A DNA stretch of 64,000 nt from Chaetoderma sp. LZ-2023a (GCA_034401795.1 CM067372.1:41644429-41708428), one strand, 5' to 3'; shown: positions 1 to 10,374, counted from the first letter of the stretch. Translations and numbers: made by a program. The notes: a model not told the origin generated them from the sequence alone.

Positions 1-1
1 C

Positions 2-376
2 CTGATTCCAAAGGTGCTTCAGAAAATCAGGCAGCAGGAGTGCCAAGTGCTTCTGATCGCCCCGGATTGGCCAAGCCGATCGTGGTATACGGATCTGCTG
101 GACCTTCTGGTCTGCAATCCGGTTCCGCTGCCTCTGATGGACAACCTTATCTTCCAGGGCAAGGCCCTTCACGACAATCCGTCAATGTTCCGATTGACTG
201 CGTGGATGTTGTCAAGGAATCTAGAATTAAGGAGGGCTTTTCTGAGCAAGCGGCCATGTTTATGGCCAAAGCCAGGAGGGGGTCAACCTCCAGAGCATAT
301 AATTATAAAATCAACAGATTTGCAGAATGGTGCTCAAAAAGATGTATTGATCCAATGGAATCATCTATTCAGGTAG
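2..376 (+). CDS. DIRS polymerase frame, C-terminal tail (copy A)
   Basis: Reading frame open from the window edge, beginning LIPKVLQKI and containing LLIAPDWPSRSWYTDLL, to a stop at 376. The same segment follows RNase H in copy C (about 25620-25800). It is therefore the C-terminal tail of the RT/RNase H protein and not a separate gene. It overlaps the recombinase frame by more than 300 nt in another phase, a usual DIRS arrangement. The catalytic part lies left of the window. Confidence 0.6.
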   Translation: MIPKVLQKIRQQECQVLLIAPDWPSRSWYTDLLDLLVCNPVPLPLMDNLIFQGKALHDNPSMFRLTAWMLSRNLELRRAFLSKRPCLWPKPGGGQPPEHIIIKSTDLQNGAQKDVLIQWNHLFR

Positions 377-1215
377 TGGCTGATTTCCTCTGTCACCTAT
401 ATGATGCCTATAGCCTCAAGCCTAACTCTATTGCTGGTTATAAGTCAGCTTTAATGACTGTTATTCCTTGCTTGGCTAATAAGGGGAGTGATGAAGTAAG
501 TACATTAAATGTATTAATTAAAGGCATGGGCAATCTAAGACCAAGGAATCCTCCACTGTTTCCGTCTTGGAGTTTATCACTGGTGCTCCAGGTACTAGGT
601 GATAAGCCTTTTGAACCACTTAGTTCCATTTCTATGAAAATGTTAACTCTTAAAACTGTATTTTTAATTGCTGCGGCCTCGGCGAGGCGTAGGAGTGAAA
701 TTCACGCCTTATCAGCCGAGGTTGACCGTTTTGTGGTTACAGGGGAAGGCCTTAAGCTTCTACCTAGGATTAATTTCTTGTCTAAAAATCAGTCATTGAA
801 ATATCCAGGTCAGCCTATTTTTTTGCCATCTTTAACTAGATATGATCCTAATTCTAAAGTATGGTGCCCCGTACGGGCGCTGCTCCGGTACAAACAGCGT
901 ACTTCGGAGTGGCGTACCGACCAGTCAGCGTTATGGTTGTCATATATTGAGCCCCATGGTAGGGCGTCTAAGGACACCATTTCTAGGTGGATTGTGGAAT
1001 GTATTCAATTTTGTCACAAATCCGCCACCGGGCGACAGGTTGACGTGGCCAAGGCTCACAGTGTCCGCGGTGTCGTGACATCCACTGCCCTTTTTAATGG
1101 GGTCCCTGTGGATGATATTATGTCAGTGGCTCAGTGGCACTGTGAGTCAAGTTTTACAGACCATTACCTCCGTGACACCTCTAACCCTCTCGCCTTGTCG
1201 ATTTTGAAACAATAA
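40..1215 (+). CDS. DIRS tyrosine recombinase, intact catalytic set (copy A)
   Basis: Tyrosine recombinase that should integrate the circular DNA intermediate of the element. The frame is open from base 1; position 40 is only a GTG and the first in-frame ATG is at 256, so the true start is uncertain. An N-terminal helical DNA-binding part contains AYNYKINRFAEWCSKR. Counting from 40, the catalytic positions are the Arg cluster RRR at residues 216-218 (ASARRRSEIHAL), HSVR with His 340 and Arg 343, Trp-His 366-367 and Tyr 376 (HYLRD). This is the complete R-H-R-H/W-Y set. It is the best preserved recombinase in the window; copy C is frameshifted, copy B is mostly deleted and copy D has stops. Confidence 0.85.
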   Translation: MPSASDRPGLAKPIVVYGSAGPSGLQSGSAASDGQPYLPGQGPSRQSVNVPIDCVDVVKESRIKEGFSEQAAMFMAKARRGSTSRAYNYKINRFAEWCSKRCIDPMESSIQVVADFLCHLYDAYSLKPNSIAGYKSALMTVIPCLANKGSDEVSTLNVLIKGMGNLRPRNPPLFPSWSLSLVLQVLGDKPFEPLSSISMKMLTLKTVFLIAAASARRRSEIHALSAEVDRFVVTGEGLKLLPRINFLSKNQSLKYPGQPIFLPSLTRYDPNSKVWCPVRALLRYKQRTSEWRTDQSALWLSYIEPHGRASKDTISRWIVECIQFCHKSATGRQVDVAKAHSVRGVVTSTALFNGVPVDDIMSVAQWHCESSFTDHYLRDTSNPLALSILKQ

Positions 1216-2127
1216 CCGCTTTATGTTTGTGAAGAGTGCCTCCGCATTGCTTATATACTTCGCCATTCAGCGACGGTGACAACCACTTGTCGGGACTGTA
1301 TCATCCTTCTCTACTGGATTCATGATGACAGCTTCCTAGTACAACAAGGTCAGTCTTGTTCATGTGTTGTTCATTGTTTTGTATTGTCACGTTACCCAGT
1401 GTTATTAATATGGTGATGGTTTATGTGGGTTGTGGTTCTTTAGAGAGAGTATACAAAAATGGAGCCTTTTCGTCTCTGTCCTATAGTACTTAGCACTAGT
1501 ACGAAGAGAGCGTGTAGGACATTGAGGTCATTTAATCTTCCTCCCAAGGGAGGGGGGGGGGAGCGCATATGACAAATCGGTCATCTCTCAGGCATCGGTT
1601 GTGTTATCCGATGGTTTATCAAATCCTGACTGTGTTTTCACACAGTTTCAGACGTCATAAGTGCCTTGAACGCTTGAAAGCGTATAGGGAAGAGCTGGTC
1701 TTTTGACCTCGCCTCCCTCCCGCCAGATTCACTTTCGAATTCTGGCAATATCAAAAGTATTAGGGAGGTAAGTATACTCTTGATGTGAAATAAACGAAAT
1801 CTAGGATTTCTTTTTTCACGAGAGAGTTGATACTTACCTCCCTAGATACTGACCCGGCCTCTCCGCCCCACAGAGGCTCGGTCTTCAGGCTCTTGGTAGT
1901 TGCATGTGTTAGCCAATAAATGAGCCAGAGGAAGTAGTAGTCGGCGCATGCGCGGTGGTGGGGCGAGCATCCGCCGGACTACCTCTGACTCCCTGCCCAG
2001 TAGGGGCACCTAACTGTTTTTAATCTGAGTGTTTTATTGAGTGAAAGCCGATATTTAGCAATACCAAAAGTATTAGGGAGGTAAGTATCAACTCTCTCGT
2101 GAAAAAAGAAATCCTAGATTTCGTTTA
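1216..2127 (+). repeat. DIRS copy A terminal region: internal complementary region and right inverted repeat
   Basis: Non-coding 3' region. Positions 1746-1790 are the reverse complement of a left end (seen directly at 63484-63530 in copy E). Positions 1791-1844 are the reverse complement of this copy's own right end (2074-2127). The two blocks meet at 1790/1791 without a gap, which is the DIRS internal complementary region. The following CCCGGCCT and the GC-rich stretch to about 2000 match the left terminal repeat of copy E in inverse orientation. A G run lies near 1550. Confidence 0.85.
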
Positions 2128-2339
2128 ATTTATTCTATTAACCCATCAGGTATAAACTTAAAATTTAAAAAAATAGTTTTCTCTTGTCCTGCAAATGACT
2201 AAGCAAAAACTTTAATATTCTTGACCCTTACCACTTTGATACATGGCCGGCGAATATGGCCGCTACAGTGGTCTTGAGGAATGTCCATTTATAAGACTAT
2301 TTTTGTCGAGCCCATAGGGAAGCGGAGGATCTCGACATG
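2128..2339. repeat. Fragment of TTAA-type palindromic MITE family
   Basis: Begins ATTAACCC and contains the family's recognisable body (AATAGTTTTCTCTTG, a GTGGTCTTGAGGAATGTCC motif and AAGACTATTTTTG). The same words occur in the more complete copies at 11101, 30945 and 56645. No clear right end. No gene seen. Confidence 0.5.
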
Positions 2340-2870
2340 GCATTTGGCTTCAGGTGTGACAAGAATTAGGTAAATGTTAAGTTTTTGAATGGACATTTAA
2401 TTCATCAAGGACGTATCCGATGTTAATACAACTTTACATATTTGATCTATATACTCTCCATCATAATTGAATTGATTTTCAAATTTTTTCCATATTTTTA
2501 CGGGGTATGGAGTTAGTTGATTTTGCATCAAGAATTCAGTAAATGTTCAATGAGCATTTAATTCATCATGGACTTATCCGATGTTAATAAAACTTTACAG
2601 ATTTGATCTATACCATCATTGTATCTAGTCTCCATCATATATTGAAATAATTTTCAAATATTTTCCATATTTTTACGGAGGTTGGACTTATTTTACACCA
2701 AGAATTAGGTAATTATTAAAGTTTTTCAAGGGACATTAAGGGCTTATCTGTTGTCATTAAAACTTTACAGATTTGTTCTGCTCTATCATTCAATCCAGTC
2801 TCAATCATAATGATTGTGATTTTCAAATTTGTTCCATATTTTTCTGGCTGTATATATCAGCATACACAAC
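2340..2870. repeat. Tandem ~160-180 bp units flanking a 21-bp minisatellite
   Basis: Three diverged units share GACATTTAATTCATCA and CTTATCCGATGTTAAT (near 2393, 2550 and 2731). A further unit occurs beyond the minisatellite near 5216. AT-rich and without coding signal. The unit on both sides suggests the minisatellite sits inside, or expanded inside, this element. Confidence 0.6.
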
Positions 2871-2874
2871 AGAA

Positions 2875-3363
2875 GGATCCATTTCTAGCTATGCACCACC
2901 TATTTTTTTAGCTTTTCCTCACCTATTTATAGCTATTTCCCACCCATTTTTAGCTATGCCACACCCATTTCTAGATATGCCACACCCATTTCTAGCTATG
3001 GCCTACCCATTTCTAGCTATGCCACACCCATTTCTAGCTATGCCACACCCATTTCTAGCTATGCCACACCCATTTCCAGATATGCCACACCCATTTCTAG
3101 CTATGTCACACCCATTTCTAGCTATGCCACACCCATTTCTAGCTATGCCACACCCATTTCTAGCTATGCCACACCCATTTCTAGATATGCCACACCCATT
3201 TCTAGCTATGCCACACCCATTTCTAGCTATGCCACACCCATTTCTAGATATGGCCTACCCATTTCTAGCTATGCCACACCGATTTCTATCTATGCCCCAT
3301 CCATTTCTAGTTTTGCCACACCCATTTCTAGCTATGCCACACCCATTTCTAGCTATGCCATTT
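2875..3363. repeat. 21-bp minisatellite, block 1
   Basis: About 23 copies of ATTTCTAGCTATGCCACACCC with a few variants (CTAGATATG, GCCTACCC). Because 21 is a multiple of three, the array reads as an open frame of PHPFLAM heptads about 200 codons long. I treat that as an artefact. The complementary unit GGGTGTGGCATAGCTAGAAA occurs in other arrays and inside MITE copies at 9022 and 29315. Confidence 0.93.
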
Positions 3364-3975
3364 ATACGCCCGCGTAAGCGGGTCCACACCAATTTCTAGC
3401 TACGCCACACCCATTTCTAGTTATGCCATTTATACGCCCACATAAGCGGGGTCGTATTATGTGATGGCGCTTGCTGTCCATCCGTGTGTCTCCGTCTGTC
3501 CGTCCCATTTCTTGTCCGGAGCAGATCTCGAAGAGTTTTGAACCTACACTCACAATTTTTTCCCCAGCAGATGTGTTAGAGATAGACGAAGTGCAATGAT
3601 TTCGTTTCGACAAAATCTGGCCATACTTTCACGAGTTATCTCCCCTGAAAAGCTAAAATTCATCAAAATTTTCTTGTCTGAAGCACATCTCGAAGAGTTT
3701 TGAAACTACACTCACAATTTTTTTTCAGCAGATGTGTTATGGATGTACTAAGTGTCATTTCGTCTCGGCAAAATCTGCCCATATTCACCAGAGTTAGCTC
3801 CCTTGAAAAGCTAAAATTTGTCAAAATTTTCTTGTCCGATCCAGATCTCAGAGTTTGAAACCTACACTCACAATTTTTTGCTCAACAGATGTTTTAGGGA
3901 TAGACGAAGTGTCATTTATCAAAGACAAACTGTTCACATTTAGCATTCCTCAAACAAGTATGCTTGCGGGCGTAT
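3364..3975. mobile_element. Tandem-core interspersed element inserted in the minisatellite
   Basis: Bounded by ATACGCCCGCGTAAGC at 3364 and GCTTGCGGGCGTAT at 3962-3975, an inverted pair. The left end folds as CCCGC/GCGGG. Inside are about 2.5 units of ~150-170 bp that share CAGATCTCGAAGAGTTTTGAA (near 3520, 3690 and 3845). A second, degenerate left end lies at 3431, with a piece of minisatellite between the two, so the left side is duplicated. The minisatellite resumes at about 3996. No coding potential. Confidence 0.65.
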
Positions 3976-3995
3976 GTTGAGTTTCACTAACACTG

Positions 3996-5022
3996 TTAGC
4001 TATGCCACACCCATTTCTAGCTATGCCACACCTGTTTTTAACCATGCCACACCAATTCCTAGCTATGCCACAGCCATTTCAGCTATGCCCCACCCATTCT
4101 AGCTGTGTCACACCCATTTCTAGCTATGGCACACCTGTTTTTAACCATGTCACACCCATTCCTAGCTATGCCACACCCATTTCTAGCTATGCCACACCCA
4201 TTTCTAGCTATTCCACACCCATTTCTATCTATGTCACCCCCATTTCTAGCTATGCCACAGCCATTTTTAGCTATGCCACAGCCATTTCGAGCTATGCCAC
4301 ACCCATCTCTAGCTATGCTCCATCCATTTTTAGCCATGTCACATCCATTTCTAGCGATGCCACACCCATTTCTATCTATGTCACACCCATTTCTAGCTAT
4401 GCCACACCCATTTCTATCTATGTCACACCCATTTCTAGCTATGTCACACCATTTCTAGCTATGCCACACCCATTTCTAGCTATGTCACCCATTTCTAGCT
4501 ACGTAACACTCATTTCTAGCTATGCCACACCCATTTCTATCTATGCCACACCCATTTCTAGCTATGCCCCACCTATTTCTAACTACATGTATGCCGCACC
4601 CATCTCTAGCTATGCCCCACCCATTTCTATCTATGTCCCACCCATTTCTATCTATGCTACACCCATTTCTAGCTATGCCACACCCATTTTCAGCTATGCC
4701 ACACCAATTTCTAGCTCATTTCTAGCTATGCGACACCCATTTCTAGCTATGCCACACCCATTTCTAGCTATGTCACACCCATTTATAGCTATGTCACACC
4801 CATTTCTAGTTATGCCACCCATTTCTAGTTATGCCACACCTATTTCTAGCTATGCCACACCCATTTCTAGTTATGCCACACCTATTTCTAGCTATGCCAC
4901 ACCCATTTCTAGCTATGCCACACCCATTTCTAGCTATGCGACACCTATTTCTAGCTATGCCACACCCATTTCTAGCTATGCCACACCCATTTCTAGCTAT
5001 GCCACACCCATTTCTAGCTAAT
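3996..5022. repeat. 21-bp minisatellite, block 2
   Basis: About 48 units of the same 21-bp repeat, with several units shortened by a few bases so that the phase changes. Long frames in all three phases (for example heptads of SYATPIS) arise only from the repeat. The array is followed by the body of the hairpin MITE family (TTGGAATTGATTTGAAACTTTG, then TTTTGCAACTAATTTGACTGG near 5130). Confidence 0.93.
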
Positions 5023-5690
5023 CTTCACCAACCTTTTATGTGTGTTGGAATTGATTTGAAACTTTGAAATGTGAATTCCCAGAAATATAAATTTGTAAAA
5101 AATCAATGGGTAAGTTATTGAAAATTTTGCAACTAATTTGACTGGAATCTGTTGCTGCTTATGTGATATATATATTCTCCGTAAACCATTAGAAAAATGT
5201 TAAAGTTTTTCATTTGACATTTAATCAATGAAGAACTTATCCAATCCCATTAAAGCTTTGCAGTTTTGTTTTATACCATCAGTGCATTTAGTCTCCATGA
5301 CAATAAATAAGAGTTTCTAATTTTTTCCATACTTTTACATGGTTTGGACTTAGTTTATTTCTGTGTGATAATGTTTTATATAGACATTTGATTTGTCAAG
5401 GGGGTATACTATTTTAAGAAATCATGCCAAACATGATGTGTGATATGTGGAAAATGTAAAGGGTTCGACACGCATTACTCAGTCCATCTAGTTTGACATT
5501 TCTGACAAATCGGTCCAAATCACAACTATACCGTGTCACACTTGTTGTAAATTTCACTGGTAAGCTGACAAAAATAGTCTTCTCTTAGCCTACACAAATT
5601 TTATTTTCTCTTTAAAAGTTTTTTGGCCATTAAAGGGTTAATTGAAATGAGTAGCATTTTGAGCACTTTGAGGGGCTGTTTACACAAGAG
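5023..5690. repeat. Remnants of hairpin MITE, AT-rich unit and TTAA-type MITE
   Basis: 5023-5160 matches one arm of the hairpin MITE, ending at AACTAATTTGACTGGAATCTGTTGCTGC. 5195-5400 is another copy of the unit at 2340-2870. 5550-5640 carries TTTCACTGGTAAGCTGACAAAAATAG and GGCCATTAAAGGGTTAAT, the right end of the TTAA-type MITE. No gene seen. Confidence 0.5.
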
Positions 5691-6150
5691 GGGTTAATCA
5701 TTTCACGGATGATATGAAAGTTTCTCAACTTCAATGCAACCATACACAGGTCCAGAAATCCTTTAAAGCATATCTCCTAAAACGCTTGGCAGATTTTACC
5801 AAAATTTAGCTGGAAGGATCTTATGGTGGTAGGTTCCATGACATCTTTTCAGAATTTGGATTAATTAATTTTTCCAACGACCATCTTGGATTTGCCTACA
5901 ATTTTCCAGGAAATCCTTCAAATAAAACACTACTCCACCGTAATCATTGGTACAATGTAAACAAAATTTGATAGAGCGATCCTACTGCGGCGGTCTTACA
6001 ATTCTAACGAGAATTTTGGATCAGTCAATTTATTTGGCCGTCATCTTGTTTGTAAATTTAAAGGATGTGTTCTATTTAAATGTACAATGTAAATAGTTCA
6101 AATGCTAATGATCCAGCTTAGTGCACAGGACTTTGGGCCTCTTGTTTATT
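5691..6150. mobile_element. Degenerate tandem-core element with GGGCCTCTTGTTT end
   Basis: Two diverged ~160-bp units of the type seen at 39140 (ACCAAAATTTAGCTGGAAGGATC, then GGATCAGTCAATTTATT). The right end reads AAATGCTAATGATCCAGC...TTTGGGCCTCTTGTTT, matching the end at 40130-40181 with the inverted repeat partly lost. Probably a decayed copy of the same element. Confidence 0.5.
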
Positions 6151-6342
6151 TTTATGAGCTTTCGCAGATATGAATGTGCTTCATTATCACATGATGAAGC
6201 ACATTGATATATGAAAACTTGTCAATATAAATAAACTTATTTCTGGGTTATTTTTCTCCTTAGACCAAGAATTATAAGAACATTACAGTTTTTCAAGGTA
6301 TTGGTAGGCATTATGTTTCAGTATTAAATATAATCGATTTTT

Positions 6343-7174
6343 AGCTCCACTTTATGAAGTAAAACAAGCTATTGTGATGCCCTTCTCATTGTATGGCGGC
6401 AACCATGTTTATGTAGACTTCATCATCCAATTTCCATTTAATTCAACTCATCAGTACATGTTTGGTAAATCATACTGGACCCAAGCTTTGATATAATGAC
6501 AGGGCATCGCACAATTATGAGGGGTGGCATCAAATGGTCAAAGCTCAACGTCATTGTGACCTTGGTGGGAACTGGGGGTTTTCAACATTGACATATTACG
6601 TTTAGCTCAAGTTAGCAGTTCATATCTCATCTTTGGTTAATCATACTGGATCCAAACTTGGACACAAACTTCTGTGTAATGAGGTGGTGGGGTGGGGTGG
6701 CCTGGTGGGGAGGGGCATTAGAAAATTACTGTAGATTAAAAATGTAATAGGTCAAGGCTACCATGACATTGGTGAAAATGTTTTTTCAACATTAACATTT
6801 TGCGTTTATCTGAACTTAGCAGTTCATATCTCATGCTTGGTTTCTTACAAGGATATGGCATGATACAATCACTATAACATCTAAGCGTCAAGGTCAGTAT
6901 GATAATGACAAAACTTAGGTGTTTTCTCAGCAATAACATTTTGCTTTTATCTCATAGAGTTTTATACCTCATGTTGGGTTAATAATACTGAAACCAAAAA
7001 TGGACACACTTCCTTGTATTCAAAGGGGATGACACAATGACTGTGTGGTCAAAAGGTCATATACACTGATAAGTGTATTTGATAAGCCATATATATATAT
7101 ATTTTTTCTTAAGTCAACTTTCATAGTTCATTGCAAAGTCGTAAAGTCTGGCTTCCTGGTTGCCTTGCAGCCAG
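6343..7174. mobile_element. Tandem-core element with CTTTA(C/T)GAAGTAAAAC end, copy 1
   Basis: The left end AGCTCCACTTTATGAAGTAAA matches the left end of the next element at 7378. The right end TCGTAAAGTC at 7139-7148 is followed by the hairpin CTGGTTGCC..GCAGCCAG at 7156-7174. Inside are units containing GGTCAAAGCTCAACGTCATTGTG and its variants (about 6540, 6751 and 6887). The inverted pair is subterminal on the right and followed by a hairpin, as in helentron-related non-autonomous elements. Confidence 0.6.
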
Positions 7175-7377
7175 ATTTCTAATTTATATGTGTCTTATAG
7201 TATAGTGCAGGTAAGCATGGTAAATGGGAATTGTAAAAAATTGCTGGGGAATTGTGAGATACTTGCTGGATGTGAGCAATTTCCACTTTCATTTCTAAAA
7301 TTACACCAAAATTATCATCCTTTATTAATAGTGTAATATCCTATCGATTTCAACTATAAAATTCCAGTAATTTTTAA

Positions 7378-8543
7378 CTCGACTTTACGAAGTAAAACGA
7401 GCTATTGTGATACCCTGCACATCATGCAGCGGTGGTGGCGTCGTCGTTGTCCAACTTGCGTTTAGCTCAAATTTTCTGTTTATTTCTCAGGTTTGGTTAA
7501 TGATACAGGACCCAAACTTGGGCACATGCTTCTTTATAATGGCATGGCATCTCACGATGATGTTGGCATCGAAAGGTCAAAGGTCAAAAATTTAACAGAA
7601 GTCGCCAAAATGCTACTCATCATTAAACCCGTGGCGGATATTAACCTAATTTGGCTGGAACGACCCTAATGGTTTGGGCTTCACAACTTGTATACAGAAT
7701 TGTGATGGGTACATTTTGTTGTGTGAGAATCTTTGATTTTATGAAAAATTTAACGGACATTGTCAAAATATTACTCCTTATTAATGACTTGGCAGATTTC
7801 ACCTTACTTTGGCTGGAAGGACTCTATAGGACAGAAAACAGATTTTACCGGAAATGGTCAAAATACTACTCATTAACCGCTTAGCAGATTTCAACTTACG
7901 TTGCCTGGTATGGCTATGTGGCTAAGCTTCAGAATATTTATACAGAATTTTGATTGGTCAATTTTTGGGGGTGAAAATCTTAGATGAAAAATTTACCAGA
8001 AATTGTCAAAACGCTACTACATGTACTCATTAACTGCTTGAGAGATTCCAACCCTGGTTGGCTGGACAGACCCTATCGCGCTAGGCTCCAGAACATCTAT
8101 TTAGAATTTTAATGAGTCGATTTCTTTGGTGAAAATCATAAATTTTATGAAAAATTTACTGGAAATTGTATAAATGCATTTCTCCATAACCACTTGGTGG
8201 AATTTATGGTGGTAGGCTCTAGAACTTCTATTCATAATTTTGGTTGGTCGATTTTTGTGCAGGTGGCCATTTGGATTTTCTGAACACTTTCCAGAACCAT
8301 TTAAAACGCTACTCCTTAATTAGTGTCCCGATTTCAATGAATCTTTGGCGGAATGATCCTATGGCAGTAGCCATCTTGGATTTTTCGAAAATTATCCATC
8401 ATGTCTACCAGTATTTAAATGCAAATGGTGAAAATGCTAATGGGACAGGCTAATGTTATTGATAAGGGCATTGATAAGCTTTCTTAGCTTCATAGTTCAT
8501 TGCAAAGTCGTAAAGTCGGGCTTCATGGTTGCATTGCAACCAT
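7378..8543. mobile_element. Tandem-core element with CTTTACGAAGTAAAAC end, copy 2
   Basis: The left end CTCGACTTTACGAAGTAAA and the subterminal right complement TCGTAAAGTCG at 8508-8518 are followed by the hairpin ATGGTTGCATTGCAACCAT (8525-8543). The interior has about five ~157-bp units with the core AATTTGGCTGG..GACCCTAT and GATTTTATGAAAAATTTACC. The same units fill the element at 39140, which has different ends. No gene; short open frames here are not conserved between units. Confidence 0.65.
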
Positions 8544-8662
8544 ATTGCTGGTTATAATTTTCTTGTCAGAAATTAACTTAAGAGTAATTAAAGGCTAACT
8601 ACTTAACTATGCCATTATGTTTATGATAAATAACTTCTGCAACTTGTTTCCTACTTTTTCAG

Positions 8663-8836
8663 CCAATTTTGCAGCAGCTGCAGCGGGTGTTTTGTTCTTT
8701 GTATCCTACATACCGTACATGTTCATACAGTACAGATATGAAACAATGGGCTTTGGATCAAAGATGGCCTGGTGTCTAATCTTCAATGTGGCCATGTCCA
8801 TGGGCGGACAACTTATTGGCATGTTTCAGGGAACTG
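8663..8836 (+). CDS. ABCA3-like: ABCA3-like exon 1 of window: TMD1 helices
   Basis: Acceptor TTTTTCAG ends at 8662 and the donor GTAGGT starts at 8837. The exon begins with two bases of a split codon and ends with one. It encodes NFAAAAAGVLFFVSYIPYMF and ends in NVAMSMGGQLIGMFQGTG, the ABCA signature region in the late helices of TMD1. Hydrophobic stretches VLFFVSYIPYMF and CLIFNVAMSMGGQLIGMF are membrane helices. The preceding exon was not found in 1-8660, which is filled with repeats. Confidence 0.9.
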
Positions 8837-9021
8837 GTAGGTTATAACTATCTAGCATTAATGAAATACTTAACGATTCCCCAATTTGATGGCCTGCCTA
8901 ATTGTGTATGGTAATAATTACATATCCCATCGACTGTTAAAGGGTAATAATAGAAATACGTTGTTTGCAAAGCCAAAATGTCTGTCACCATTTGTTAATT
9001 AGAAGTCAAAACTCCAACCGT

Positions 9022-9411
9022 AATGGACCTTTCCAGAGTAATGACGTCATATGATGTCATAATCAGTTAAGCGATGTGTAGGATGATGTCATAATCATTA
9101 CGTCATAAATGATTCTGTATGGCCCGTCTTTAACTCTTAATAGTCCGACACATTGCACAAATTGTATGTCTACTATTTAATAAACATACTGTTGGATATT
9201 TTGAAACTAATTTGACTGGGCGCTGTTGCTGCCATAGGCAGCAACAGCACCCAGTCAAATTAGTTTCAAAATATTCAACAGCTTACTTGTGCATTTTTTT
9301 GGAAATTGATAGTCAGGGAGTTCAGAGATCGATCGATCCCAACACGAGCGATGTGTGGGTGGAGCTTAGCTAAAGATGGGCGGGGCATAGCTAAAACCGG
9401 AAAGGTCCATT
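9022..9411. mobile_element. Hairpin MITE family H, full copy 1 (390 bp)
   Basis: Ends are AATGGACCTTTCC at 9022 and GGAAAGGTCCATT at 9399-9411, a perfect 13-bp terminal inverted repeat, flanked by T and A. The centre is a ~46-bp-arm palindrome (9191-9283) around a 3-nt loop. Near the right end, two 21-bp motifs (GGTGGAGCTTAGCTAAAGATG and GGCGGGGCATAGCTAAAAC) match the minisatellite unit. It aligns end to end with 29315-29704. No coding capacity, so presumably non-autonomous; the TA flank would fit a Tc1/mariner-type transposase, but this is uncertain. Confidence 0.85.
9191..9283. repeat. Near-perfect long palindrome in MITE H
   Basis: The left arm, starting GTTGGATATTTTGAAAC, pairs with the right arm, ending GTTTCAAAATATTCAAC, with two or so mismatches. 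The loop is ATA at 9234-9236. A transcript would fold into a hairpin of more than 40 bp. Degenerate copies occur near 11645-11745, 29485-29585, 40610-40700, 57655 and 60490. Confidence 0.9.
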
Positions 9412-9779
9412 ACCTGAAGATATGTAACTCATGCCTACCTGCTGTATATCCATATCAAAATAGGTATTTCCCATTTATAGCTGCAGTTTCTAATATATGC
9501 CCATATATGGTCATCTCCAAGTCAATCCTGATCTCACTCAGGGACAGTTATAAAAGGAGTGAAAAATCAGCATTCAGACTGGATCTCACAGAGAAGAGAC
9601 CAAGCGCCAGGCAAATAGATCCAGTTCCTTGCTTGTACTATTGCGAGTGTCGTTGTAGTAGTTATTACAGCAGTTTCTAATAGGACAAAGGCAGTAAATT
9701 CCTTAGATCCAAATCTCTGAGAACGTGGGGGATGGGGGGGGGGGGAGTTGTGTGTAGGGGGGGGGGGGGGTGCATGGGA
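9412..9779. other. Unassigned intron 1 sequence with G runs
   Basis: No gene recognised. Contains two poly-G runs (about 9735-9770), probably slippage-prone. The open frames here are short and read into the neighbouring repeats. Confidence 0.4.
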
Positions 9780-10150
9780 ATACCCTATAGCTAGAAATGG
9801 GTGTGGCATAGCTAGAAATTGATGGGGTGGAGCTAGAAATGGGTGTAACATAGCTAGAAATGGATGTAACATAGCTAGAAATGGGTGTGGCATAGCTAGA
9901 AATTGATGGGGTGTAGCTAGAAATGGGTGAGACATATCTAGAAATTAGTGAGGCATATCTAAAAATTGGTAGGGCAAAGCTAAAATGAGTGTGGCATAGC
10001 TAGATATGGGTGGGGCATAGCTAGATATGGGTGGGGCATAGCTAGATATGGGTGGGGCATAGCTAGATATGGGTGGGGCATAGCTAGAAATAGGTTGGCA
10101 TATCTGTAAGTGGGCAGGGCAAAGCTAGAAATGGGTATGCCAAAGCTAAA
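9780..10150. repeat. 21-bp minisatellite, block 3 (inverse orientation)
   Basis: About 17 units of GGGTGTGGCATAGCTAGAAAT and variants, including four near-identical GGGTGGGGCATAGCTAGATAT at about 10000-10085. Complement of the blocks at 2875 and 3996. Ends 43 bp before the exon 2 acceptor. Confidence 0.9.
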
Positions 10151-10192
10151 AATATCTCCCTCTATTCTGTATGCTGATATATTCTCCTGTAG

Positions 10193-10374
10193 GTGCTGGC
10201 CTTCAATGGAGTAACCTGGCTCAGCCTGTCTCGGTAGACGATGAATTAACTGTACTGTACATCATGCTCATGATGCTACTAGATAGTGTCATTTATCTGC
10301 TCATCGCATTTTATATTGAAGCCGTATTCCCAGGCGACTATGGTGTTCCTCAGCCATGGTACTTTCCAGTCACT
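10193..10374 (+). CDS. ABCA3-like: ABCA3-like exon 2: end of TMD1
   Basis: Acceptor CTCCTGTAG ends at 10192; donor GTAAGT at 10375. Encodes AGLQWSNLAQPVSVDDE, a membrane helix MLLDSVIYLLIAFYIEAVFP, and GDYGVPQPWYFPVT. The VFPGxYGVPQPWYF element is highly typical of ABCA proteins, just before the first nucleotide-binding domain. The exon ends in phase 0. Confidence 0.95.

Larger units (their letters stand above)
1..2127 (+). mobile_element. DIRS-type retrotransposon copy A, 3' part (cut by window start)
   Basis: Right-hand part of a tyrosine-recombinase retrotransposon of the DIRS group. In order it has the tail of the RT/RNase H frame, an overlapping tyrosine recombinase frame, and a non-coding terminal region with an internal complementary region and a right inverted terminal repeat. 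DIRS elements replace the integrase of LTR elements with a tyrosine recombinase and have no LTRs. The right terminus is taken as ...TTTCGTTTA at 2127 because the complement of that end lies in the internal complementary region. Copies B, C and E belong to the same family. Confidence 0.88.

Noticed and set aside
2773..3399. 208-codon open frame of PHPFLAM repeats
   Set aside because: Comes from a 21-bp tandem repeat whose length is a multiple of three; all phases are open over long stretches and no start or splice context supports a gene.
4002..5021. 339-codon open frame of SYATPIS repeats
   Set aside because: Same 21-bp minisatellite in a different phase; the frame changes wherever a unit is a few bases short.
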